Under the pieces are notes generated by a model. The model saw only the letters and a program-made list of their open reading frames with translations. It made no database searches and had not been told where the DNA came from. Made by a program: the position numbers and the translations under genes. Below, piece by piece: positions 55,801 through 63,138 of a DNA stretch of 63,138 bases (position 1 is its first letter; each line of letters begins with the position of its first letter). The DNA is from Desulfitibacter alkalitolerans DSM 16504. Lineage in GTDB: Bacteria > Bacillota > DSM-16504 > Desulfitibacterales > Desulfitibacteraceae. The DNA lies in the NCBI RefSeq assembly GCF_000620305.1, contig NZ_KK211100.1:493182-556319 (forward strand). The letters are read 5' to 3'.

Positions 55801-57177
55801 TTACTCTTTCTTATTAATTTCTTCTTTAATTTCTTCTTTAATTTCTTCTTTATTGGTTTCTTCAGCTTTAGCTTCTCCAGCCTGGGGCTCTATAACCTTT
55901 GCATGTTCTAAAAGGAATCTAACAGCCTTATCAAAAGTTAGGCTTTCTTTAAAGGAATCAAATCTTCCCTGCACCAATAAGTACTGCTTAATCTGATCAG
56001 GCGGCTGATTATTCTGCTCTGCAATCTTTTCAATTTCCTGATCTAGCTCTTCATCAGTAACCTCAATGTTTTCTGCCTTGGCAATAGCTTCTAAAATCAA
56101 GTCCACTTTAACACTGGTTGAAGCACTTTCTTTATACTGTTCCCTTAATTGCTCCATACTACTATTAGTAAACTTTAGATAGTTTTCCAAAGTTAATCCC
56201 TGCTGTCTAATACGAAATTCCATTTCTTTAATTAAATCATCAATTTTTCTGTCAATTAAAATATTTGGAACCTCCACCTCACAGCGTTCGGCTACCTTGC
56301 CTAATACTTTATTTCGAAGCTGCTGCTCATTTTCCTGTTCAGCAATCTTTTTTAATCTATTCTCCACATCCTGCTTTAATTCCTCTAAGGTTTCAAATTC
56401 GCTGATATCTTTTGCAAATTCGTCATCAATAGGCATTAATTTCTTTATTTTGACTTCATTAAGCTTGACCTTAAAGGCTACCTCTTTTCCCTTTAAGCTT
56501 TCACTTTGATAATCCTCCGGGAAAGTTACTACAATCTCCTTCTCATCTCCAGGCTGCATTCCAATTAATTGTTCCTCAAAGCCAGGAATGAATGTTCCTG
56601 AACCAATTAGTAGGTTGTAATTTTCTCCCTTGCCACCCTCAAAAGGCTCTCCATCCAAGAAGCCTTCAAAATCTATAATTGCAGTATCTCCTTCTTCTAA
56701 AGCCTTATCAGGTACAGTTTCAATTTGAGCATGTCTTTGCTGCATTGTGCCAAGGTAATTTTCCACTTCTTTTTCAGTTACTACTGCATTTTTATGCTCA
56801 ACTTCAACGCCCTTGTATTCTCCCAGTTCCACATCAGGCTTAACTGGTATTTCAGCTGTAAATACCATTGGTTTCCCTTCTTCAAACTGAACCATATCTA
56901 TGCTTGGTTGATCAATTGGTTCAATTTTTTCTTGCTCAAGTGCTTTTATGTAAGTGTTGGGTAAGATATCATCAACTGCCTCGGCACATATGGCTTCGTT
57001 TCCAATAAATTTCTCAAGAACAGTTTTGGGAACCTTCCCCTTTCTAAAACCAGGTATGTTAACTTTATTTGCCAGCTTTTTGGCAGCCTTGTTTACTGCA
57101 ACTTGAAATTCTGCAGCCTCTAATTCAACCTCTAGTGTGATTTTGCCGTTTACTTTTTCTTTAATACTAGTTTTCAT
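55801..57177 (-). CDS. tig: Trigger factor
   Basis: Ribosome-bound chaperone and prolyl isomerase, 458 residues. The ribosome-binding helix holds the signature NIPGFRKGKVPK near 40-50, the PPIase domain spans about 150-245 (GDTAIIDFEGFLDGEPFEGG) and the C-terminal chaperone arms follow. The last 25 residues are an acidic-basic KEEI repeat coded by three exact 12-bp tandem units at 55815-55850. ATG at 57177. Confidence 0.95.
   Translation of the reverse strand: MKTSIKEKVNGKITLEVELEAAEFQVAVNKAAKKLANKVNIPGFRKGKVPKTVLEKFIGNEAICAEAVDDILPNTYIKALEQEKIEPIDQPSIDMVQFEEGKPMVFTAEIPVKPDVELGEYKGVEVEHKNAVVTEKEVENYLGTMQQRHAQIETVPDKALEEGDTAIIDFEGFLDGEPFEGGKGENYNLLIGSGTFIPGFEEQLIGMQPGDEKEIVVTFPEDYQSESLKGKEVAFKVKLNEVKIKKLMPIDDEFAKDISEFETLEELKQDVENRLKKIAEQENEQQLRNKVLGKVAERCEVEVPNILIDRKIDDLIKEMEFRIRQQGLTLENYLKFTNSSMEQLREQYKESASTSVKVDLILEAIAKAENIEVTDEELDQEIEKIAEQNNQPPDQIKQYLLVQGRFDSFKESLTFDKAVRFLLEHAKVIEPQAGEAKAEETNKEEIKEEIKEEINKKE
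55815..55850. repeat. Three exact 12-bp tandem units in the tig 3' end
   Basis: The unit TAATTTCTTCTT (minus AAGAAGAAATTA) occurs three times end to end and encodes the KEEI repeats in the trigger factor tail; a partial unit flanks each side. Slippage here would change the tail length by four residues per unit without loss of frame. Confidence 0.85.
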
Positions 57178-57352
57178 TATGTTCCCCCTTAATTCTATTC
57201 CGTTTTGTAAACCTATTTTAAATCTCTAGACAATAAAACATTTATATATCAAGGGTTTCAAGTTTTTTTAGTAAATAAAAACAATGACCCCCCTGTTTTT
57301 GGTATAATTGAGTGTCTCACCAAACAAAAATCCCAAGAAAGGGTGTGTCATT

Positions 57353-58786
57353 GTGAGCTCAATTATATCAGGTTTACTGCTATATAATCAATTTTTACTT
57401 AAACAAATTCGTCAGTTACTTTTATTTATCGTGAGAAATATTCCTTTAAAGGGCCCTAAGCAAGATATCTATAGTCCAAAGTATTGTAAACATACTGTGG
57501 ACAGGCTCCCTTTTATCAAGCAACCGGAGAAGCTTGATTACAAGCAGTTACTTCGTGAGTATTCGTCCCAGCACGGGAAGGAACTTAAGCCTGTAAAGTC
57601 CCGTGGTGGTAGTCCTGTATCAGCTGATGTTACTTGCCACCGCTGTGGTGCTCCTCATACTTATCTTTACGACAATACTGGAGGTCGTGGTCAGCTCTGG
57701 TGCAAGGTCTGTGGTTTGCGATTTAGCAAGGTTAAAAGTGATTTTAAGATTGGTGCTTTGGTTTGCCCTTACTGTGGCCGTATCCTTGATAAAAAGAAAC
57801 AGCGTAAGAGTTTTAATATCCATAAGTGTGTTAATAAAAAGTGCTCTTTCTATCTTAATTCTCTTAAGAAACTATCGCCTGAGGATCTGGAGGAGTACAA
57901 GAAGGATCCGTATAAGTTTAAGCTCCACTACATTTACCGTGAGTTTACTACCAATTTTTTTGAAGTGGATTTAAATACTATGCCTAAAGGATCTGCTAGC
58001 CTTAGGTTTCGTGATTTTTCTCCTCATGTTCTTGGGCTTTGTATGACTTATCTTGTTAACCTCGGACTCTCTACTCGTGCTACTGCCAGGGCTCTTTGGG
58101 AAATCCATGGTGTTAGAATTTCTCATGTTACTGTAAGCAAGTATGCTAAGTCTGCTGCTGCTTTGGTTCAGCCTTTTGTTGATAGTTATGACTACAAACC
58201 TACAACCTATCTGGCTGCTGATGAAACCTATATCAAGGTTAAGGGTATTAAGCATTATGTCTGGTTTGTTATGGATGCCCTCAAAAAGTCTATTTTAGGT
58301 TATCGTGTTTCTAGCTCCAGAGATGTAGGTCCCTGTATCCTGGCTATGCGCATGGCTTTTGCTAAGTTTAAGGAGTTCCCTGGTATGGCTCTTAGATTTG
58401 CTGCTGATGGTTATACTGCTTATAAGCTTGCTCAGCAGCAGTTTATGCTTAATGATATGGATTTTGTTCTTATTCAAATAATTGGCCTTACCAATGATGA
58501 TCCTGTTTCTTTAGAGTATCGTTGGCTTAAACAGATTATTGAACGTCTTAACAGGACTTTTAAATTCTCCTACCAGGTTACTAATGGCTACGGTAGTGGT
58601 GAAGGCTCTGATACTCATGTGGCCTTGTTTGTAGCCTATTACAACTTCTTAAGACCACATTCCTACACTTATTGGGAACCTTTAAACTCTATCCCAGAGT
58701 TAGCAGCTATTCCTACTATGCCTGCCAAATGGCAGAAGTTGATTGAGTTATCTCAACAGCTTATTCTGTCTAAGCAGTTAGCATAA
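57353..58786 (+). CDS. DDE transposase, IS6/IS240-like with zinc ribbons
   Basis: About 477 residues. Two N-terminal zinc ribbons (CHRCG/CKVCG and CPYCG/CVNKKC, residues about 95-165) precede an integrase core with Asp in LAADETYIKVKG, Asp in RFAADGYTAY and Glu in QIIERLNRTF, then YNFLRPHSYT. The core is most like the IS6/IS240 group, but the zinc-ribbon N-terminus is unusual for it. Start GTG at 57353 follows GAAAGGGTG; a TTG 45 bases upstream lacks a ribosome site. I could not find clear terminal inverted repeats, so the element borders are unknown; it lies opposite to tig. Confidence 0.75.
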   Translation: MSSIISGLLLYNQFLLKQIRQLLLFIVRNIPLKGPKQDIYSPKYCKHTVDRLPFIKQPEKLDYKQLLREYSSQHGKELKPVKSRGGSPVSADVTCHRCGAPHTYLYDNTGGRGQLWCKVCGLRFSKVKSDFKIGALVCPYCGRILDKKKQRKSFNIHKCVNKKCSFYLNSLKKLSPEDLEEYKKDPYKFKLHYIYREFTTNFFEVDLNTMPKGSASLRFRDFSPHVLGLCMTYLVNLGLSTRATARALWEIHGVRISHVTVSKYAKSAAALVQPFVDSYDYKPTTYLAADETYIKVKGIKHYVWFVMDALKKSILGYRVSSSRDVGPCILAMRMAFAKFKEFPGMALRFAADGYTAYKLAQQQFMLNDMDFVLIQIIGLTNDDPVSLEYRWLKQIIERLNRTFKFSYQVTNGYGSGEGSDTHVALFVAYYNFLRPHSYTYWEPLNSIPELAAIPTMPAKWQKLIELSQQLILSKQLA

Positions 58787-58833
58787 TTCACCTAAAACTA
58801 ACCCTTCAACCTCTTAATTATCCTTAAACATGC

Positions 58834-58889
58834 GGTGCAATACCTGTCAAGCTTTCCCCAAAGCTAGACCCCTTGACAGGTATTGTGCC
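58834..58889. repeat. 18-bp inverted repeat downstream of the IS6-like transposase
   Basis: Arms 58834-58851 and 58872-58889 pair over 18 bp with two G-U type positions in RNA, around a 20-base loop. There is no T-run on either side, so it is not a standard terminator. The remaining non-coding stretch 58787-59213 is AT-rich and shows no gene. Confidence 0.7.
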
Positions 58890-59170
58890 TGCATTGTTAT
58901 GCTCTTTGATGAGGTTGACTAGGGTTCTTTCCTGCTTTCTAGTCTGTTTTTACCCTTCATGTATAATCTTAGGTCTACTTTTTTGTCCTGTATCCTGGTT
59001 TTTTTAAAAACAATAGTTTTTCATACGTTAGTTAACACTACCTTCTATTCCTTTAGTTTTTATACATTTTGCCTTATGCAATGAAAGCAATGATCTAGAA
59101 TAATTATATTATAAACAACTACTATCAAAGTAAACATATTAAGGGTAAATTTGCCTTAAATATATTAACA

Positions 59171-59200
59171 CCTCGGCTTGGATAATACCACAAACCGAGG
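59171..59200 (-). terminator. Terminator-like hairpin after tRNA-Gly
   Basis: CCTCGGTTTG and CAAGCCGAGG form a 10-bp stem (one wobble) around 10 bases on the minus strand, 14 bp past the tRNA. The following TGTTAATATATTT is only weakly T-rich. Confidence 0.5.
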
Positions 59201-59213
59201 CAATAGTCTACTT

Positions 59214-59288
<75 letters not shown>

Positions 59289-59305
59289 AATTATTATAAA
59301 ACAAT

Positions 59306-59414
59306 ACTTGGCTTGCGCCAAGTCTTTGACGCTGGCGGAAGCCTTAGTCTTTGTGAATGACGAACAGGACGCTCTAATGTCGGCTATGCAGCAGGACGCT
59401 GCGTTTTAGCCGAC
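59306..59414. other. Unexplained hairpin-rich non-coding stretch upstream of tRNA-Gly
   Basis: Two perfect palindromic stems lie here: ACTTGG/CCAAGT (59306-59323) and GTCGGCTA/TAGCCGAC (59379-59386 and 59407-59414), the second with an inner GCAGC/GCTGC stem, giving 13 bp in all. A 9-bp direct repeat CAGGACGCT occurs at 59365-59373 and 59392-59400. The surrounding gap 59289-59512 has no open frame I can support. The tRNA-Gly promoter candidate at 59513-59541 would transcribe it as part of the tRNA leader. Its G+C is visibly higher than the flanks. Confidence 0.5.
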
Positions 59415-59512
59415 CACTATCTACCTTGTGGAACTTATACTTTCTGATAGTGCAAAATAAATCAAATGATGATTTAACGTTGATAGTCATGGGATAAAAT
59501 ATTTACCTAGAA

Positions 59513-59541
59513 ATATTAGCATTATATATATATTTTGTCAA
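59513..59541 (-). promoter_or_regulatory. Candidate promoter for the tRNA-Gly leader
   Basis: TTGACA (59541-59536), 17-base spacer, TAATAT (59518-59513) on the minus strand. It is the best match upstream of the tRNA, although it leaves a leader of about 220 bases. Confidence 0.5.
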
Positions 59542-59552
59542 GTAAATTTGTG

Positions 59553-59569
59553 AATACTGAGCTCCTTTA
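59553..59569. repeat. 17-bp direct repeat flanking the IS30 element, left copy
   Basis: AATACTGAGCTCCTTTA is identical to 60979-60995 and abuts the left inverted repeat of the IS30 element; it contains the palindrome GAGCTC. Confidence 0.85.
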
Positions 59570-59683
59570 TAAATTGCAATATTAAATGCCTAGAATTTTA
59601 TGGTAATTAGTATAATGTTTGGGTATCTTTTTTGTCCTATTTATTTAAAATATAATTAAATATAATAATTAAAATTAGTAGTC

Positions 59684-59800
59684 GAGGTTGTGGGTATGTG
59701 GGCAACGCTGCTTTTGCGTTGTCCAAGCAGTTGTGGAGTCTGTGGATAACTCTTCAGAGTTATCCATCAGAATCCACAACTGAGGCATATCCACAGCCTC
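59684..59800. other. Three-way-junction fold inside the IS30 element
   Basis: An outer stem (59684-59698 with 59786-59800, 13 of 15 paired) encloses two hairpins: GGGCAACGC/GCGTTGTCC at 59700-59724 and a long near-perfect stem of about 25 bp at 59729-59782 around TC. It lies between the transposase stop and the left IS end. TGTGGATAA at 59741-59749 is an exact DnaA box (TTATCCACA) in the long stem. Not explained by known IS30 anatomy. Confidence 0.6.
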
Positions 59801-59826
59801 TTGCTTTAAACTCGGAGGCTAATCCA

Positions 59827-60873
59827 TTAAGCGGCCATATCGTTTGCTGATCGATAACCGAATATCCTCCGGGGATAGCTGTTTATCCAGTGCTCTATTC
59901 TTTTTATATCTTCCTCAGTATAATCATCTATATTTGATCCTTTGGGGATAAACCGACGTATCAGTTTGTTTATATTCTCATTGGTTCCTCTCTCCCAAGA
60001 ACTGTATGGATGAGCATAGTATACGGTTACCCGTTTGTTCTCCTGGTTTAGGAGTGATTTTTCTAAAGACTCATAATCCAAAAACTCGCTTCCGTTGTCC
60101 ACTGTGATGGATTTAAATTTCTTTTTAAACCCATCTCCATGCAGGAGTTCGAGGTAATCGAGCTTCTCTTTGACGAATTCCTGAGTCTTTTGGGGTATTT
60201 TGAAAATGATTTCTTCCCGCCGCTGCCTCTCGCTTAATACGAGCAGGACAGGTCCACCACCGTCACGTTTTCCTACCACACAGTCCATCTCCCAGTGACC
60301 GTATTCTTCTCTGGTCTCTATCTCGGGGGGTCTATCTTCTATGCTGGTTCCTTTGAGCTTCCTGTGGGTTCTAACCTTGCTGTAGGACCTTTTTTTCTTA
60401 TCCTTCTTAACAGGCAAATCTTTGTTTGTGATGTTTAAGAAAATCCCCTGGTCTATGTAGTTGTATAAAGTCTTTGTGCATATGCTTGTTTTAAACTTCA
60501 GTTCCTTTGCCTTGATTTCACCAATAACTGCATCCGGTGAGTACTTGTCTTTAATTATTTTCCTTTCAATGTGCTCTACTAGCTTGTGGTCATTGCCTAT
60601 TTTGAGCCCAGGCCCTTTGTTTTGCCCATTTTTATCATAAATCCGTTGCCCCACATCAGCACAATATTCTTTCCGATAGGTTAAATCGCTGTTTTGAAGC
60701 TTTATTGTTCCTTTTGAGATTTCTCTTTCAATGGTTCGCTTGTTTCTACCTAGCCTATTAGCTATTTCAAGAGGCCCTATTCCTTCTCTTAGCAAATCTT
60801 CGATTCTGTATCTTTCTCTTAGGCTAAGGTGTTTATTTTTTCTAGCTTCTAAGGTATTATTATATTGGCTCAT
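59827..60873 (-). CDS. IS30-family transposase
   Basis: 348 residues. The N-terminal helix-turn-helix LSLRERYRIEDLLREGIGPL and LEIANRLGRNKRTIEREI is typical for IS30; the DDE residues are Asp in HWEMDCVVG, Asp in SITVDNGSEF and Glu in SSWERGTNENINKL. ATG at 60873 lies after AAAGGAG; an upstream in-frame ATG (60912) includes that ribosome site in coding sequence and is rejected. Reads toward the tRNA side. Confidence 0.92.
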   Translation of the reverse strand: MSQYNNTLEARKNKHLSLRERYRIEDLLREGIGPLEIANRLGRNKRTIEREISKGTIKLQNSDLTYRKEYCADVGQRIYDKNGQNKGPGLKIGNDHKLVEHIERKIIKDKYSPDAVIGEIKAKELKFKTSICTKTLYNYIDQGIFLNITNKDLPVKKDKKKRSYSKVRTHRKLKGTSIEDRPPEIETREEYGHWEMDCVVGKRDGGGPVLLVLSERQRREEIIFKIPQKTQEFVKEKLDYLELLHGDGFKKKFKSITVDNGSEFLDYESLEKSLLNQENKRVTVYYAHPYSSWERGTNENINKLIRRFIPKGSNIDDYTEEDIKRIEHWINSYPRRIFGYRSANDMAA

Positions 60874-60978
60874 GGTATCTCCTTTGCAATGTTTTGTTTG
60901 ATCACTTAACATTATACATTGGATTTACCATGAGTCTATATTTTTGATGCCCTACGGCATTTAATTTTACAACTTACC

Positions 60979-60995
60979 AATACTGAGCTCCTTTA
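60979..60995. repeat. 17-bp direct repeat flanking the IS30 element, right copy
   Basis: Identical to 59553-59569. Its last three bases are the TAA stop codon (minus strand) of the chemoreceptor gene. Confidence 0.85.
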
Positions 60996-63017
60996 AACCT
61001 TAAACTTTTTCACAAATTCCTTTACATCCTGTGCCAGCCTAGCCAGGTTCTGACTTGAAGAGGCGATTTCTTCCATTGAAGCGGATTGCTCTTCAGACGC
61101 AGATGAAATAGATTGGATCTGATCCGTTACATTATTACTGGAGGCTTCTATCTGTCCTATTGCTGTTACAACCTCTTGGCTGCCGCTAGCCATCTGCTCT
61201 ATAGATGCAGATATGTTTTGAATCTGTTCAGACATTTTATCTGTAAGGCCAACAATTTCTTCGAAGATTAAGCCAGTATTTTCAGCAACTTTAATCCCAT
61301 TTTGTACACCAATTGAACCCTGCCTCGCTTCTTCACTTGCGACCTTAATATTATTTTGATTTTCTTTGATAATGGCAACTATCTGCTTGGTAGCCTCTGT
61401 AGACTGTTCTGCCAGCTTTCGTACTTCTTCAGCCACTACAGAAAAACCCCTTCCAGCTTCCCCTGCCCTTGCCGCCTCAATGGCAGCATTTAATGCTAGA
61501 AGATTTGTTTGATCTGCTATACCATTTATAACATTAACTATTTCACCTATTTTTGCTGAACTGCTTTCTAATTCCAACATTGATTTTACTGAGTTTTCCG
61601 AGCCGCTACCTATTACCTGAAGCTGATTTATTGTATCCTCTATGGCTTTTTTACCTCTTAAGGTAGCATCAACAGTTTTGCTGCTGAGCTCGGCAACTTC
61701 ATTAGAATTACCAGCAATACTCTGGATTCCCGCAGACATCTCCTCAATGGTGGCAGATGTATCCTGTACTATTTTTAACTGCTGTTCAGCACTACTACTT
61801 ACGTCTTGGGCTGCACTGGCAACTTGATCAGCAGCACTGGTAGATTCCTCAGAGATGGCAGCTAATTCCTGGGATGAAGTCAAGGTATGTTCTACAGTAT
61901 TAGAAACACCCTTAACAAGTTCTCGAAGGTTAGCTGTCATAGTATTTAAAGCTTTTGCCAGCCTTCCGATCTCATCCTTTCTTTCTATGAGAGTTCTTGG
62001 AAGCTCCGCAATTAAATCACCCTTTGCAACAGTTTCCGAATGTTTAACTCCAAGAATTATTGGCGCTGCAATCTGACGGCTTATAATTAGTGCAATGACA
62101 ATTCCTATAGCTACAATAACAAGTGTTGCAATAAGAATGATTCTGTTTAATTCTACGATATTTGCAAATATTTCACTGCTAGGTGCTTCAACTGCCACAG
62201 ACCAAGTAGTGCCTGGAACCTGTGCATAACCCATATACTGATTATCCCCATCTAAAAAATACTGGGCAACACCTTTTTCTCCAGTGGTCAATTTAGTTTC
62301 TACTATATCTGCTAATTCCTTAACTGCAGGGTTTTCCTTAGCATCTTCAATAACGTTATATTGGCTTAGCACTAATTCTGAATTTGGATGTGCAATGATT
62401 GATCCATCACCATTAACCATGAATGCATAGCCATTGTGACCGAAATTTATTCTATTAGTGATATTACTTAATTCATTTCCATCTCTTATACCAATTAACA
62501 CACCTTCCACTTGATTGTTTCTCACAATTGGAACAGCAAACACGATTATGGGTTCACCAGTAGCCCTGCTGATCAAAACATCTGAAACATTAGGTATTCC
62601 CTGCATTGCTTTTATAAAATAATCTCTAGTGCTGACATCAGTAATGCCACCATCTGTTCTCTGGTTGCTGCCATCTTTATCTATTATTCCAAAAACTTCA
62701 TACCCTGCCCTGTTGGCTTCCCTATGTAAAATGTCCAATTTCTCTTCCAATGGGGTATCATCTGTTACAATTCTTCTATTTGCTATTGCCTCTAGAAAAG
62801 AAAGGTGGGAATTTAGTCTTTCTGCAATAATCTCTGCAGCGTCCCCTGCATACTTGGGCAGTACCTCCTCAGTGTTGTGAATTAAAATATCTGATGACAT
62901 TTTATACGCGATAAATCCTAAACTTGCACAGACCAATAATAGTATAATTGAAAACCAAACAGCCAACCTAACTGCCATACTTTTAAAACTAAACAAATTT
63001 ACTATACCTGACAGCAT
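60993..63017 (-). CDS. Methyl-accepting chemotaxis protein with dCache sensor
   Basis: Transmembrane chemoreceptor of 674 residues. The first helix lies at about 13-38, a periplasmic double-Cache sensor at about 40-280 ([44 protein letters not shown]), a second helix at about 290-315, HAMP about 316-370 and the signalling domain to the end, with tip [20 protein letters not shown]. Start ATG 63017 follows AGGAG; a longer frame to 63113 runs into IS sequence and is not native. The stop falls in the IS30 repeat, and an IS4-type element ends 29 bp upstream of the start. Confidence 0.92.
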   Translation of the reverse strand: MLSGIVNLFSFKSMAVRLAVWFSIILLLVCASLGFIAYKMSSDILIHNTEEVLPKYAGDAAEIIAERLNSHLSFLEAIANRRIVTDDTPLEEKLDILHREANRAGYEVFGIIDKDGSNQRTDGGITDVSTRDYFIKAMQGIPNVSDVLISRATGEPIIVFAVPIVRNNQVEGVLIGIRDGNELSNITNRINFGHNGYAFMVNGDGSIIAHPNSELVLSQYNVIEDAKENPAVKELADIVETKLTTGEKGVAQYFLDGDNQYMGYAQVPGTTWSVAVEAPSSEIFANIVELNRIILIATLVIVAIGIVIALIISRQIAAPIILGVKHSETVAKGDLIAELPRTLIERKDEIGRLAKALNTMTANLRELVKGVSNTVEHTLTSSQELAAISEESTSAADQVASAAQDVSSSAEQQLKIVQDTSATIEEMSAGIQSIAGNSNEVAELSSKTVDATLRGKKAIEDTINQLQVIGSGSENSVKSMLELESSSAKIGEIVNVINGIADQTNLLALNAAIEAARAGEAGRGFSVVAEEVRKLAEQSTEATKQIVAIIKENQNNIKVASEEARQGSIGVQNGIKVAENTGLIFEEIVGLTDKMSEQIQNISASIEQMASGSQEVVTAIGQIEASSNNVTDQIQSISSASEEQSASMEEIASSSQNLARLAQDVKEFVKKFKV

Positions 63018-63045
63018 TCTTATACAACTCCTTTTTTTATATATT

Positions 63046-63138
63046 ACAGTAGTTATGCACTTCCAGGATAATAATCCCAGTTCCATAACCTTAGTGATAA
63101 AAATTTTGGCCAAAATTTATCAATAATCCTTGCAAAGC
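63046..63138 (-). mobile_element. IS4-type insertion sequence, second copy, cut by window end
   Basis: From 63046 to the last base the sequence is identical to 52103-52195, including the left inverted repeat ACAGTAGTTATGCACTT and the transposase C-terminal codons. The preceding bases ATATT (63041-63045) would be its target duplication. The orientation is the same as the first copy, so its transposase reads toward the chemoreceptor gene. Confidence 0.92.

Larger units (their letters stand above)
59570..60978 (-). mobile_element. IS30-family insertion sequence (about 1.4 kb)
   Basis: Terminal inverted repeats of 21 bp (59570-59590 and complement of 60956-60976) match at 18 positions, with core ATTAAATGCC. 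The pair is flanked by exact 17-bp direct repeats, with two extra bases CC on the right. It contains one intact-looking IS30 transposase. It is inserted at the stop codon of the chemoreceptor gene, between that gene and the tRNA-Gly promoter. Confidence 0.82.

Noticed and set aside
63018-63113. N-terminal extension of the chemoreceptor
   Set aside because: The extra codons run into the IS4-type element from 63046 on, while ATG 63017 has an AGGAG site and a normal membrane helix follows.

Overview
The window reads as chromosome from an endospore-forming, low-to-mid G+C Clostridia (Peptococcaceae-like Firmicutes). The reasons are a Bacillus-type gene order (maf-radC-mreBCD ... minCD ... spoIVFA-spoIVFB ... 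rplU-prp-rpmA-spo0B-obg, and tig-clpP-clpX-lonB-lonA-engB), sporulation genes (SpoIVFA/B-like, Spo0B-like, LonB), a T-box and a TPP riboswitch, Rex, MeaB, and frequent TTG/GTG starts behind strong Shine-Dalgarno sites. Almost everything is on the minus strand. No statistics or database searches were run.

Layout. 1-780: gene debris, comprising a cut-off hypothetical gene, the C-terminal fragment of a beta-CASP nuclease, and a 194-bp degenerate copy of the comEC 3' end that now carries a perfect 19-bp hairpin. 811-5044: iron(III) ABC transporter operon (substrate-binding protein with a stalk-like N-terminal domain, fused permease, ATPase) behind a Fur-box promoter. 5391-12157: comEC, an AEC transporter (plus strand), a MASE3/PAS hybrid-less histidine kinase, and comEA. 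12330-16659: leuS, rsfS, yqeK, nadD, a small unknown protein. 16732-20097: yhbY, obgE, spo0B-like, rpmA, prp, rplU with its own consensus promoter. 20094-26066: rng, two radical-SAM partners, spoIVFB-like and spoIVFA-like. 26172-29592: thiL, thiM, thiE, thiD under a TPP riboswitch. 29609-37127: rodA, minE, minD, short minC, PBP2, mreD, mreC, mreB. 37226-44566: radC, maf, rex, folC, valS (T-box) and meaB. 45189-47251 (plus): EamA transporter coupled to a receiver-PP2C phosphatase. 47254-57177: engB, lonA, lonB, an IS4-type element, clpX, clpP, tig. 57353-63138: mobile-element-rich tail with an IS6-like transposase, orphan tRNA-Gly, an IS30 element and a chemoreceptor whose upstream region is occupied by a second copy of the IS4-type element, cut by the window end.

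The genes act together in four main themes: cell elongation and division-site placement (MreBCD, RodA, PBP2, MinCDE), ribosome assembly (L21, L27, Prp, Obg, YhbY, RsfS), protein quality control (trigger factor, ClpXP, LonA/B), and DNA uptake (ComEA, ComEC). The most unusual signals are the fbp cassette lying between two comEC 3' ends, the perfected palindrome, IS copies placed co-directionally just upstream of lonB and the chemoreceptor, an IS30 element flanked by 17-bp direct repeats that carries a three-way-junction fold, a MinC that lacks its N-terminal domain, and several strong unexplained hairpins around 58.8-59.4 kb. I did not find a convincing new defence or biosynthetic system.
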